A stretch of DNA of 64,000 nt. It comes from Anaerolineae bacterium (GTDB lineage Bacteria; Chloroflexota; Anaerolineae; Aggregatilineales; Phototrophicaceae). The position numbers were made by a program, and so were the translations under genes. Below, piece by piece: positions 46,260-54,940 of the stretch. The first letter of the stretch is position 1; the number at the start of each line of letters is the position of its first letter. Where the stretch lies: assembly GCA_022821805.1 (NCBI GenBank), contig JAJECX010000003.1, forward strand, positions 496,001-560,000. Reading direction: 5' to 3'. The notes beneath the pieces were generated by a model. That model saw only the letters and a program-made list of their open reading frames with translations, ran no database searches and had not been told where the DNA came from.

Positions 46260-46295
46260 TGGATTGAACGAAGCTGCACCCCGATAGAGGCAAGC

Positions 46296-46958
46296 ATGAA
46301 GACACTGGCGATCTTGGGCGGCACCGGTAAAGAAGGCGCAGGATTGGCGATGCGCTGGGCGCTGCATGGCTATCGCGTGATTATCGGATCGCGCGCGGAA
46401 GAAAAAGCGCGGACGCGCGCCGCCGAAATGAACCGCGAGCTGGGCGGCGACTACCTGACCGGCCTCGCCAATGCCGACGCGGCTTCTGTCGCCGATATCG
46501 TCATCTTAAGCGTGCCTTATGGCGCGCATCACGCCACTCTTGAGGCGGTGCGAGAACAGTGTGCAGGCAAGATCCTGGTAGACCTAACCGTGCCCTTGCA
46601 GCCGCCCGAGATCACCCAGGTGAACCTGCCGACCGGCGGCGCGGCCGCGCTGGAAGCGCAGGCGCTTCTCGGTCCCGAGGTCACGGTGGTGGCCGCTTTT
46701 CAAAATGTCAGCGCGGTCAAACTCAAGCAGTTGGGGCAGGCGGTCGATTGTGATGTGCTTGTTTGCGCCGATGCGCCAGGCGCGCGAGCAACGGTGATTG
46801 AGTTGGTGGAAGCGGCCGGCATGCGCGGCATTGATGCCGGCGCGCTGAAGAATGCCGTTGCCGCCGAGTCTTTGACGCCCCTGCTGCTCCATATCAACAA
46901 GACTTACGGCATACAAGGCGCTGGCATCCGCATCACGGGCCTGGACGATGGAAAATGA
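46296..46958 (+). CDS. npdG: NADPH-dependent F420 reductase
   Basis: A 220-residue Rossmann enzyme that transfers hydride between NADP(H) and coenzyme F420. It shows the N-terminal LGGTGKEGAGLAMRWALHG near 7-26, the NADP-discriminating GSRAEEKA near 31-38, and the SVPYGAH block near 69. The C-terminal GGAAALEAQ...VVAAFQNVSA region completes the F420-binding domain of NpdG/Fno. The stop overlaps the cofE start (ATGA), so the two are coupled. This gene opens a five-gene F420 set and gives the cell an F420H2-NADPH link. Confidence 0.93.
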   Translation: MKTLAILGGTGKEGAGLAMRWALHGYRVIIGSRAEEKARTRAAEMNRELGGDYLTGLANADAASVADIVILSVPYGAHHATLEAVREQCAGKILVDLTVPLQPPEITQVNLPTGGAAALEAQALLGPEVTVVAAFQNVSAVKLKQLGQAVDCDVLVCADAPGARATVIELVEAAGMRGIDAGALKNAVAAESLTPLLLHINKTYGIQGAGIRITGLDDGK

Positions 46959-47722
46959 ACTGCGCGCCAAAACTCGTCGCCTATGCAATACCGGGCATCC
47001 CGCTGATTCAAGCCGGCGATGATATTGTTGAAATCATCATCGACAGAGCCGAGGCCGCCGGTATTCAGCTTTGCCCGGGCGATATCCTGGTAATCTCTTC
47101 CAAGATCGTATCCAAGTCTCTGGGACGCCTGGTGGCGCTGGACGGCGTCGAGCCCTCCGCCGAAGCGGGGGCGCTAGCGGCCGAGACGGGCAAAGATCCG
47201 CGACTGGTCGAATTGATTCTGCGGCAATCACGGCGTATATCGCGCAAACGCCTCGGCGTTTTGGTCACCGAGCATCATTTGGGCTTGGTCTCGGCCAATG
47301 CCGGCGTCGATCAGAGCAATATTGAAGCCGGCGATGATATGGCGCTGCTGCTGCCGATGGATCCCGATGGCGCCGCCCAGAACTTTCGCGCCGATATCAA
47401 AAAGCGTCTCGATATCGATCTGGCGATCATCATCAGCGACACGCATGGCCGACCCTTCCGCGTCGGCAATGTCGGGGTGGCGATCGGCGCGGCCGGATTG
47501 CCGGCGGTGAAGGATTTGCGTGGTCAACGCGATCTCTACGGGCGCGTTCTGGAGGTGACGCAGGTCGCCTATGCCGATTTGGTCGCCTCAGCCGCGCACT
47601 TGCTTTGTGGCGAAGCCGACGAGGGATTGCCAGCGGTGATCCTGCGTGGACTCGATCTTAGCGCGCCACACGGTCGCGCCGCCGACCTGAATCGCGCCGC
47701 CGAGCATGATCTGTATCGCTGA
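46955..47722 (+). CDS. cofE: Coenzyme F420-0:L-glutamate ligase
   Basis: A 255-residue GTP-dependent ligase that adds glutamates to F420-0. It shows IPGIPLIQAGDDI near 13-25, the DILVISSKIVSKSLGR block near 44-58, SANAGVDQSNIEAGD near 113, SDTHGRPFRVGNVGVAIG near 160 and DLRGQRDLYGR near 190. These are the CofE/FbiB-N hallmarks. It is separate from the nitroreductase domain that in actinobacterial FbiB is fused at its C-terminus; here that domain is the next gene. The ATG overlaps the npdG stop by four bases. Confidence 0.95.
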   Translation: MNCAPKLVAYAIPGIPLIQAGDDIVEIIIDRAEAAGIQLCPGDILVISSKIVSKSLGRLVALDGVEPSAEAGALAAETGKDPRLVELILRQSRRISRKRLGVLVTEHHLGLVSANAGVDQSNIEAGDDMALLLPMDPDGAAQNFRADIKKRLDIDLAIIISDTHGRPFRVGNVGVAIGAAGLPAVKDLRGQRDLYGRVLEVTQVAYADLVASAAHLLCGEADEGLPAVILRGLDLSAPHGRAADLNRAAEHDLYR

Positions 47723-47729
47723 GCGATTG

Positions 47730-48335
47730 ATGAACGCGAACGAACTGCTGGATTTCATGCGGGCGCGGCGTTCCCTTCGCCGCTATCGCGATGAGCCAGT
47801 GCCGCGCGATTGGATCGACTGTATTCTTGAAGCCGCCATCTGGGCGCCCTCCGCCCACAATCGTCAGCCATGGCGCTTTGCAATTATCGACCAAGGGGCG
47901 ACGAAGGAGCGGCTGGCGCGCGAGATGGGCGCCGCCCTGCGCCGCGATCTGATGGCCGACGCCGTGCCAATCGATGTTATTGATGCCGATGTCGACCGTT
48001 CTTTCCAGCGGATCACCGGCGCGCCCCTGCTGATCCTGCTTTGCATGAGCCTTGGCGATATGGATGTCTACGCTGATGAAGAACGGAATCGCCATGAATG
48101 CGCAATGGCGCAGCAAAGCACGGCGATGGCGGGGCAGAACATGCTGCTGATGGCGGAAAAACTGGGCTTGGGCGCCTGCTGGATGTGCGCGCCTTTATTC
48201 TGCGGGGATTTGGTCGCGTCAGTCCTGGAATTGCCGGCCGATTGGCGGCCGCAAGGCTTGATCACCCTGGGCTTTCCGGCGCAAGCGCGCCAACGAAACC
48301 GCGAGCCCTGGGCTACGAGGGCATTGTGGCGCTAG
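47730..48335 (+). CDS. Nitroreductase-family protein, FbiB C-terminal-like dehydro-F420 reductase
   Basis: A 201-residue FMN-dependent nitroreductase. It has the RRSLRRYRDEPVP start, the FMN-binding APSAHNRQPWRF near 41-52, and the C-terminal GLGACWMCAPLFCG near 145 with the PQGLITLGFPA block. It follows cofE by seven bases and precedes cofD with a ten-base overlap. The position matches the FbiB C-terminal domain, which reduces dehydro-F420-0, so it likely completes the PEP route of F420 synthesis. The split from CofE contrasts with the fused actinobacterial protein. Confidence 0.85.
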   Translation: MNANELLDFMRARRSLRRYRDEPVPRDWIDCILEAAIWAPSAHNRQPWRFAIIDQGATKERLAREMGAALRRDLMADAVPIDVIDADVDRSFQRITGAPLLILLCMSLGDMDVYADEERNRHECAMAQQSTAMAGQNMLLMAEKLGLGACWMCAPLFCGDLVASVLELPADWRPQGLITLGFPAQARQRNREPWATRALWR

Positions 48336-49270
48336 CGCGGAGTATCGCGGTTCTGATCGGCGGCGTTGGCGGCGCCAAATTGGCCAGCGGCTTGCTGGAT
48401 GCCGTTCCAGCCGAGCGGCTCGCCTTCATCGTCAATACCGGTGACGACTTCCGGCATTTGGGTCTGAAGATCTGCCCCGACCTCGATACGCTAATGTATA
48501 CCTTGGCTGGACTGGTGAATCCAGTATCGGGCTGGGGCCTAAAAGATGACTCGATAGCGGCTTTGGATTTTCTGGCGCAATGCTATCAGGTTGAGCCTTG
48601 GTTCCGCCTCGGCGATAAAGATCTTGCGACGCATCTGCTGCGAACGCACTGGCTGAACGGTGGACGCAGCTTGACCGAGGCGACCGCTTGCCTGACCAAG
48701 CGGCTCGGCATTCGCGCGGCGATCTTTCCGATGTGCGACGAAGAGCTGCCGACGATCGTCGAAACTTTAGCAGACGGCGAGCTTGGATTTCAGGAATATT
48801 TCGTCAAACGGGCTTGGCAGCCGGTCGTTCGCGCGCTGCGATATGAGAATTGCGAGCGGGCGAAGCTGTCTCCGCAAGTCCACAGCGCCCTTGTGAATGC
48901 CGATATTGTCTTGATCGCGCCATCCAATCCTTGGCTGTCAATCGCGCCAATTTTGTCGATCCCCGGCCTGCGCGATCTCTTGAGTCAACTGATGGCGCCG
49001 GTGGTGGCGGTCACGCCCATCATTGCTGGCGACGCCGTCAAGGGACCAACAGCGAAAATCATGCGGGAACTGGGTTTGGACGTCTGCGCGCGGACGGTTG
49101 CGCGCTTTTATCAGGGCATCATCAGCGGTTTCGTCGACGATATACGCAACGATCCCGCGGATTTCGCCGATTTGCGCAGCGTCCAACTGAATACGCTGAT
49201 GAACGATCAAGCGGACAAAGTGGCGCTGGCGCGAGCGACCCTGGACTGGATCGGGAGTTGGTCGGCATGA
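48326..49270 (+). CDS. cofD: 2-phospho-L-lactate transferase
   Basis: A 314-residue enzyme that joins the phospholactate or phosphoenolpyruvate moiety to FO, giving (dehydro-)F420-0. It starts VALARSIAVLIGGVGGAKLASGL with the GGVGGAKL motif, followed by VNTGDDFRHLGLKICPDLDT near 35, the GWGLKDDS block near 66 and PSNPWLSIAPIL near 195 with a GPTAKIM tail segment. The GTG at 48326 (GAGGG just upstream) overlaps the nitroreductase gene. The larger open frame upstream is shadow sequence. The end overlaps cofC by ATGA. Confidence 0.94.
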   Translation: MALARSIAVLIGGVGGAKLASGLLDAVPAERLAFIVNTGDDFRHLGLKICPDLDTLMYTLAGLVNPVSGWGLKDDSIAALDFLAQCYQVEPWFRLGDKDLATHLLRTHWLNGGRSLTEATACLTKRLGIRAAIFPMCDEELPTIVETLADGELGFQEYFVKRAWQPVVRALRYENCERAKLSPQVHSALVNADIVLIAPSNPWLSIAPILSIPGLRDLLSQLMAPVVAVTPIIAGDAVKGPTAKIMRELGLDVCARTVARFYQGIISGFVDDIRNDPADFADLRSVQLNTLMNDQADKVALARATLDWIGSWSA

Positions 49271-49914
49271 GCCTTTGGGCGATCATCCCAGTGAAGCCGC
49301 TGAAAAACGCCAAGAGTCGGTTGTCGCCGGCGCTCCTGCCCGATCAGCGCTTCGAATTGGCGCAGGCGATGCTGCGCCACGTGCTGTCGGTCACAACGAC
49401 GATTCGGCAGGTCACCGGGGTCTTGGTGGTCTCGCGCGATACCAAAGCGCTCGCAATTGCCCGCGAGATGGGCGCCAAAACCTTGCAGGAGGGCGCCAAT
49501 TCCAACTTGAATCCAGCCCTGATGCGGGCGACCTTGGTTGTCCAAAGCTGGCGCGCGGACGCGGTGCTCGTCCTGCCCGCTGACCTGCCATTCATCAACA
49601 GCCAGGATATTCGCGGCATGATCGGGCTGGCGGTCGATCGCTCAATTGTGATCGCCACCGATAGCGCGAGCGACGGCACCAATGCGCTGCTGGTGCGGCC
49701 GCCAGGCGCGATCGAATTCGAATACGGACCGGGCAGCTTTGCGCGGCATATCGGCAGCGCCGGCGCCGCCGGATTACAAGCCTATACCTATGAATCGGAG
49801 CGGCTTGCGCTGGACATAGACTTGCCCGAGGATCTCGCGACCTATCAGCGGATCCTGGCCTCGGGCCAATTTGGTCATTTGCCGTCTTTCCCGCTCCCCT
49901 GTAGCGCCGATTGA
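49267..49914 (+). CDS. cofC: 2-phospho-L-lactate guanylyltransferase
   Basis: A 215-residue nucleotidyltransferase of the CofC/FbiD family that activates phospholactate or phosphoenolpyruvate with GTP. It shows WAIIPVKPLKNAKSRLSPAL near 4-23 (NTP-binding P-V-K...K-S-R-L), the VLVLPADLPFI motif near 98 and the ATDSASDGTNALLVRPP segment near 128. The ATG overlaps the cofD stop by ATGA. With cofD, cofE, the nitroreductase and npdG, every known side-chain step is here; FO synthase (CofG/CofH) is not in the window. Confidence 0.94.
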   Translation: MSLWAIIPVKPLKNAKSRLSPALLPDQRFELAQAMLRHVLSVTTTIRQVTGVLVVSRDTKALAIAREMGAKTLQEGANSNLNPALMRATLVVQSWRADAVLVLPADLPFINSQDIRGMIGLAVDRSIVIATDSASDGTNALLVRPPGAIEFEYGPGSFARHIGSAGAAGLQAYTYESERLALDIDLPEDLATYQRILASGQFGHLPSFPLPCSAD

Positions 49915-49924
49915 GGTCGCGCGC

Positions 49925-49952
49925 TTATCGAAAGCCGAATATCTGATAATAT
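49925..49952 (+). promoter_or_regulatory. Possible promoter for the luciferase-like gene
   Basis: TTATCG, a 16-base spacer and TAATAT (within TGATAATATG) lie 37 bases before the ATG at 49990. The -35 box is weak. Confidence 0.35.
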
Positions 49953-49989
49953 GTTAGTTACCGCATGATTCCGAAACTGGAGATGACTC

Positions 49990-50997
49990 ATGGCTGATCG
50001 TGTAGCACTTTATTTGCAGGACGCGCACCCGCTGGCAGATGCGATTGAGTACGTCAAATACGCCGAACTCCGCGGGTTTGAAGCGGTCTGGCAAGCCGAA
50101 AGTCGGCTGGTCCGCGATGCGATCGTGCCGATGGCGGCATTTGCCGCGGTGACCTCCCGCATCAAAATTGGCTCGGGCGTCATCAACAATTGGACGCGCA
50201 ACGCCGCTGTGATCGCCGCCACCTTTCTTACGCTCGATGACTTGGCGCAAGATCGCATCTACTGCGGCGTCGGCGCCTGGTGGGATCCGCTGGCGGCAAA
50301 GGTCGGCATCAAGCGGAGCAAGAATCTCCTGGCGATGCGCGAAGTGGTGACCGTCGTTCGCCGGCTGCTCAACCGCGAGCGCGTCAGCTTTGACGGCGAG
50401 TTTGTGCAGATGGACGATGTCGAGCTGGATGTCGTGCACGGGCGCAAGGAACCGCGCAATGTGCCGATTTATATCGGCGCCACCGGTCCCAAGATGATGG
50501 CGCTGACGGGCGAAATCGCCGATGGCGCTGTGCTCAATTATTTGGTATCGCCGAAATACAACGAGATGGCGATGGCTCAGCTCGAGATCGGCGCTAAGAA
50601 GGCGGGCAAATCGGTCGACGATGTCGATCGCCCGCAGCTCGTGGTCTGCTCGGTGGATAACGACCGTGCGGCCGCCCTGGACGGCGCCCGCAAATTGGTG
50701 ACGCAATACCTCGGGCAGCAGCCGCATATCATGAAGGCGAGCGGCGTCAGTCAAGACCTGCTCGATGAGATCAATCAGGTATTGACCTGGCCCGCGACCG
50801 AGGAACAGATTCTGGAAGCGATGAAGCTCGTGCCCGATGATGTCGTGCAAATGATCACCGCCTCCGGCCGGCCCGACGAGGTCAAAGCCAAGGTGCGCGA
50901 ATATATCGCGGCCGGCGCCACCTGCCCGATCCTCTATCCCTTGGGCGAAGATGTGCGCTTGATGATCGATACCTTTGCCGGCGGCTACTCGGATTAA
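49990..50997 (+). CDS. F420-dependent luciferase-like oxidoreductase
   Basis: A 335-residue TIM-barrel protein of the luciferase-like monooxygenase family. Segments [20 protein letters not shown] near 19-38, [17 protein letters not shown] near 57 (non-prolyl cis-peptide region), [13 protein letters not shown] [19 protein letters not shown] near 86 and [19 protein letters not shown] near 157 resemble F420-dependent reductases of the Mer and F420-dependent dehydrogenase type. Position directly after the F420 genes supports F420 rather than FMN as cofactor. Substrate is not evident. It has its own weak promoter and a purine-run location between cofC and XDH. Confidence 0.85.
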   Translation: MADRVALYLQDAHPLADAIEYVKYAELRGFEAVWQAESRLVRDAIVPMAAFAAVTSRIKIGSGVINNWTRNAAVIAATFLTLDDLAQDRIYCGVGAWWDPLAAKVGIKRSKNLLAMREVVTVVRRLLNRERVSFDGEFVQMDDVELDVVHGRKEPRNVPIYIGATGPKMMALTGEIADGAVLNYLVSPKYNEMAMAQLEIGAKKAGKSVDDVDRPQLVVCSVDNDRAAALDGARKLVTQYLGQQPHIMKASGVSQDLLDEINQVLTWPATEEQILEAMKLVPDDVVQMITASGRPDEVKAKVREYIAAGATCPILYPLGEDVRLMIDTFAGGYSD

Positions 50998-51053
50998 CTC
51001 GCGCCCGCAGACGGGCGATTGACAGTTGGCGGTTTGGGAAGGCGCCAGTCTTG

Positions 51054-51665
51054 GTGAAAATCCTCTGTGTTAGCGATACCGAGATGCCACAGCTGCATAA
51101 CGCGGCCAATTTACGCCGCCGATACTGCGATATCGACATGATAGTTAGCTGCGGCGACATGCCGCCGAACTACCTTGATTTCATCTCAAGCATCGTCGCG
51201 GCGCCCCTGTTCTTCGTGCGCGGCAATCATGACGAGATTTATGATCAGGAGCCCCCAGGCGGCATTGATTTGCATGGGCAGATCGTGGAATACCATGGGC
51301 TAACCATGGCCGGCTTGGAAGGCTCAATCCGCTACAACAAGGGCGAAATTCAATACACACAAACGCAGATGCACGGCAAAGTGCTTGGATTTACGCCATC
51401 TGTATTATGGAATCGCTGGGTGCGCCGGCGCGGCATTGATCTCTTCGTAACGCATTCGCCAGCGCGCAATATACACGACGGGAAGGATCACGCGCATCGT
51501 GGTTTCGACAGCTTTCTGAATTTCATGAAGTGGTTTCGCCCACGTTATATGCTGCACGGGCATGTGCACACCTGGGATCGACGCAAGACCGTGCGCACAC
51601 AATTCGAATCCACCTGCGTTATGAATATCAATCCATTTACCGTTCTGGAATTGGAACCATCTTAG
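51054..51665 (+). CDS. Metallophosphoesterase
   Basis: A 203-residue calcineurin-like phosphoesterase. Metal motifs are VSDTE near 7-11 (the usual DxH reads D-x-E here), SCGD near 32, GNHDE near 58, THSPARN near 130 and the C-terminal GHVHTW near 172. The first motif with glutamate in place of histidine is the only oddity. Start is GTG 51054 (or TTG 51051), with GGAAGG upstream. No link to purine degradation is visible; hydrolysis of a cyclic nucleotide or phosphoester intermediate would fit the setting but is a guess. Confidence 0.85.
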   Translation: MKILCVSDTEMPQLHNAANLRRRYCDIDMIVSCGDMPPNYLDFISSIVAAPLFFVRGNHDEIYDQEPPGGIDLHGQIVEYHGLTMAGLEGSIRYNKGEIQYTQTQMHGKVLGFTPSVLWNRWVRRRGIDLFVTHSPARNIHDGKDHAHRGFDSFLNFMKWFRPRYMLHGHVHTWDRRKTVRTQFESTCVMNINPFTVLELEPS

Positions 51666-51706
51666 CTGACCTGGACATTGAGGCAAACAAGGGAGGCGGA
51701 CTCTAG

Positions 51707-53140
51707 ATGTGGAAAGCCTACCATAGCGTCAGCAGCATCGCGGAAGCCTCGGCGCTCCTGGATGAGCATCGTGGCGCGGCTCGCATCGTCGCCGGCGGCA
51801 CCGATTTGATCATTGAGTTGGAGCGCGGTCAGCATCCGCAACTGAATACCCTTATCGACATCACCCGCGTGCCGGGTTTGGATCAGATTTCGCTGGCCGG
51901 CGACCGGATTGTCCTGGGTCCGCTTGTGACCCATAACCACGTGGTGGCGAGCGAGCTAATCCGCGAACGGGCGCTGCCGCTGGCGCAAGCCTCATGGGAA
52001 GTCGGCGCGCCCCAGATTCGCAACCGCGCCACCATCGCCGGCAATCTCATCACCGCCTCTCCCGCCAACGACACCATCACACCCTTGATCGCCATGGACG
52101 CCGAAGTCACGCTTGCCTCTCTCGCCGGCGAGCGCACGATCAAGCTGAAAGATTTTTACAGCGGCTTTCGCCAGACTGTTCTTCGCTCTGATGAATTGCT
52201 TCGCGCGATACGGATTCCGCCAATGAGGGACGATCAGCGCGGCCTCTTCTTGAAACTGGGACTGCGGCGCGCCCAGGCGATTTCGGTTGTCGATGCCGCT
52301 GTCGTCGTTCAGCTTGACGGCTCGGCGATCGTCAGCGATGCGCGAATCGCCTTGGGCAGCGTGGCGGCGACCATCGTTCGCTGCGCAGCGGCGGAGGACT
52401 TTTTGCTCGGCCAGCCGCTGACGCGCGATGTGATCGCTGAAACGGGACGCCTGGCGAGCCAGTCGGTAAAACCGATAGATGATGTGCGCGGCAGCGCTGA
52501 ATACCGCAGCGAAATGGTGAAGATGCTGGTCGTTCGCGCGCTGCGAAAGTTGGCATCCGGCTCTCGGCTTGACAATATTCCGGCGCGGCCGCCGATGTTA
52601 TGGGGCGCCGATGAAGGCATCGTCAAGCGCGGTCTGCCGACGGCGATCGCGCATCTGCCCGACACACCCATCAAAAGCTGCGTGAACGGCGTCGATGTCT
52701 GCATCGCCGCGGGCCAGCGCAAGTCGCTGCTTCACTGGTTGCGTGATGAGGTCAAGTTGCCCGGCGCCAAAGAGGGCTGCGCCGAAGGCGAGTGCGGCGC
52801 CTGCACCGTATTCCTCGATGATGTGGCGGTCATGTCGTGCATGGTGCACGCTCCGCGCGCGCATGGCGCCGAGATCCTCACCGTCGAAGGGCTGCAGCGC
52901 GGCGAAGCCCTGCATCCCATTCAGCAGGCTTTCATTGATCAGGCCGCGGTGCAATGCGGCTACTGCACGCCGGGTTTCCTCATGGCCGGCGCCAAGCTGC
53001 TTGATGAAATCGAGACGCCAGACAGCGAGCAAATCAATTACAGCATCAGCGGCAACCTCTGCCGCTGCACCGGTTACTACAAGATCGTCGAGGCTTTCCA
53101 CCAAGCCGCGCGCATGAATGCGGGGCTTGAACAAGGCTAG
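51707..53140 (+). CDS. Xanthine dehydrogenase-type subunit, FAD domain fused to 2Fe-2S domain
   Basis: A 477-residue fusion of two subunits that are usually separate (CoxM/XdhB and CoxS/XdhC). Residues 1-290 are the FAD-binding PCMH domain (ARIVAGGTDLIIELERG near 25, ATIAGNLITASPANDTI near 107) with the CO_deh_flav_C region. Residues 320-470 are the iron-sulfur protein: the plant-type cluster GCAEGECGACTVF (C358, C363, C366) with the SC cysteine near 378, then the C-terminal cluster CGYC...CRC near 417-450. It passes electrons from the molybdenum subunit to FAD. GGGAGG precedes the ATG. The order FAD then FeS in one chain is uncommon. Confidence 0.92.
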   Translation: MWKAYHSVSSIAEASALLDEHRGAARIVAGGTDLIIELERGQHPQLNTLIDITRVPGLDQISLAGDRIVLGPLVTHNHVVASELIRERALPLAQASWEVGAPQIRNRATIAGNLITASPANDTITPLIAMDAEVTLASLAGERTIKLKDFYSGFRQTVLRSDELLRAIRIPPMRDDQRGLFLKLGLRRAQAISVVDAAVVVQLDGSAIVSDARIALGSVAATIVRCAAAEDFLLGQPLTRDVIAETGRLASQSVKPIDDVRGSAEYRSEMVKMLVVRALRKLASGSRLDNIPARPPMLWGADEGIVKRGLPTAIAHLPDTPIKSCVNGVDVCIAAGQRKSLLHWLRDEVKLPGAKEGCAEGECGACTVFLDDVAVMSCMVHAPRAHGAEILTVEGLQRGEALHPIQQAFIDQAAVQCGYCTPGFLMAGAKLLDEIETPDSEQINYSISGNLCRCTGYYKIVEAFHQAARMNAGLEQG

Positions 53141-53143
53141 GAA

Positions 53144-54898
53144 ATGGATCGAACCGTACCGCAAACCGGCAGCGAAGAAATCGAACTCTATATGCGAACT
53201 TACTATTCGCTTTTGCGTTCGAGCGACAGCATCAAGATCGATACCCTGGTCGAGAGTCATCTGGCGATGCGCTCGTCCTTGCATGAGCATGCCGCCGAAG
53301 TCGCGCCCGATGCCTCGGCGCTGATGTATAGCGCGTTGCGTCTGCCAGCCTGCATCATTCAAACCGACGAAGTCTTGATTGGGCAGATGGACCGCTCGTT
53401 CATCGTCGCTGGCTACCGCAATATCGCCGACTGGCAGCGAGTCTACGCCACCGGTCGGCGCCGCCGCACGCACTTCGACGGCAACCGCGTCATGGCAGTC
53501 TATGTTGTCAGTCGCTCGGATATCGATGATTTGGTGCCGATTCTGACCGCCTTTCAAATAGAGTGGAACAAGCTTCATCTTCTGCTGCAGAATCCCGATC
53601 TCTTGGATCTGCTGCGGCTCTTTGCCGATGATGGCGATCTGCCGGACCAAGAATTCGCGATTCTGGCGGCCGGTCTGCGCATGGCAGTCAGCGATCTGAA
53701 GCGGCTGCACTTGCTATGGCAGGATGAGTTCGTTCGCAATCTTCTCTACATCCGAGAGAATCATAAAAGCATGACAATGCGGCTTATCGCCGGCTCCTTG
53801 GCCGATTATCGGCGCGCGACCGCCTCCTGGTGGAATGAACTCTGTCAGGAATTGGCGCAGGCTGACATAGATCCGGGCGAGCGCCCGGTTTACTTCGTCT
53901 CCAGCAATACCCATTCCTTGATCAACCTGCTCGCCGGTTTCGCCCGCCGCTTCGAAGAAAGCTTGATCGATTACATCGAGACATTTGAAGAGAAATCCCT
54001 GCTCACCGAATACGAGGACATCAAAGAAAGTTATCACAAGAGCACCGATAACTTCCTCTATTTTGTTTTACGCCGATACCTCTCGGAGAAGGGCAGCCAG
54101 GCCCGCAGCGTCTTCGCCAAAGAAGAAAACCGCCTGGGCATCCATCGCATCCCCAGTCGTCATGGCTTCGAAATGGAAACCCAAGTCATCGAGTTGGGCA
54201 AGCTCGAAGCGCGCTGGTTTGATCCGCGGCTTGGGCGCGCCGATGATCTCGCGCCCTTGCGACACAGCAACGCCATCATCATTAATATCGATTACCCGCT
54301 GGGCATGGCCTCCTACGAATTGCTGAGCCGCATATCGCAAGGCGCCGGGCGGCTGGATGGCGTCTATGTCATGGGCAAAGCCGCCACTTTGAACGGTCGC
54401 ATCGGCGATATGATGATCCCCAATGTCATTCACGACGAGCACTCGCAGAATACTTATCTCTTCCGCAATTGCTTCACCGCGCGGCACGTCCGCAGCTATA
54501 TGCAGCATGGCAATGTGCTGGACAATCAGAAGGCGGTTACCGTGCGCGGCACCTTTCTCCAGAATCCCAATTATATGAGCGTGTTCTACAAGGAAGGCTA
54601 TACCGATATCGAAATGGAGGGTGGTCCCTACCTGTCGGCGGTCTACGAAGCCTTCCGCCCGCAGCGCCATCCGATGAACGAGATCGTTAATCTGCACTCG
54701 GTCAAGTTTGACATCGGCTTTCTCCATTACGCATCGGACAAGCCCTTGAAGACGGGCCAGAATTTGGGCGCCGGCGGGCTGAGCTATGGCGGCGTCGAAC
54801 CAACCTATGCCGCCGCCATCGCCATTTTGCGCCGCGTCTTTTACAACGAAACAGAAAAACTGATCGAAACTACCTTCGAGGCTTTGCCCGCATTTTGA
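53144..54898 (+). CDS. Uncharacterised two-part protein with nucleoside phosphorylase-like C-terminal half (DUF6909-like)
   Basis: A 584-residue soluble protein, wedged between the two xanthine dehydrogenase genes (3 bases after one, 42 before the other). The first 300 residues are helical with no recognised motif. The second half recalls the PNP/MTAN phosphorylase fold: a glycine-rich VYVMGKAATLNGRIGD segment near 408-423, IPNVIHDEHSQN just after, and IEMEGGPYLSAVYE near 489-502, matching the substrate-binding glutamate block (MEG) of nucleoside phosphorylases and AMP nucleosidase. I recall similar proteins listed as DUF6909, not verified. It may cleave a purine nucleoside or nucleotide to feed the hydroxylase; this is inference. 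Confidence 0.6.
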   Translation: MDRTVPQTGSEEIELYMRTYYSLLRSSDSIKIDTLVESHLAMRSSLHEHAAEVAPDASALMYSALRLPACIIQTDEVLIGQMDRSFIVAGYRNIADWQRVYATGRRRRTHFDGNRVMAVYVVSRSDIDDLVPILTAFQIEWNKLHLLLQNPDLLDLLRLFADDGDLPDQEFAILAAGLRMAVSDLKRLHLLWQDEFVRNLLYIRENHKSMTMRLIAGSLADYRRATASWWNELCQELAQADIDPGERPVYFVSSNTHSLINLLAGFARRFEESLIDYIETFEEKSLLTEYEDIKESYHKSTDNFLYFVLRRYLSEKGSQARSVFAKEENRLGIHRIPSRHGFEMETQVIELGKLEARWFDPRLGRADDLAPLRHSNAIIINIDYPLGMASYELLSRISQGAGRLDGVYVMGKAATLNGRIGDMMIPNVIHDEHSQNTYLFRNCFTARHVRSYMQHGNVLDNQKAVTVRGTFLQNPNYMSVFYKEGYTDIEMEGGPYLSAVYEAFRPQRHPMNEIVNLHSVKFDIGFLHYASDKPLKTGQNLGAGGLSYGGVEPTYAAAIAILRRVFYNETEKLIETTFEALPAF

Positions 54899-54940
54899 GA
54901 TTGCGCTGCGCGCTAACGAGATCTGACGAGGAATTCCGCC

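Noticed and set aside
52598..53710. 370-residue antisense frame over the FeS domain and the PNP-like gene
   Set aside because: It covers parts of two strongly supported plus-strand genes and has no recognisable domain.
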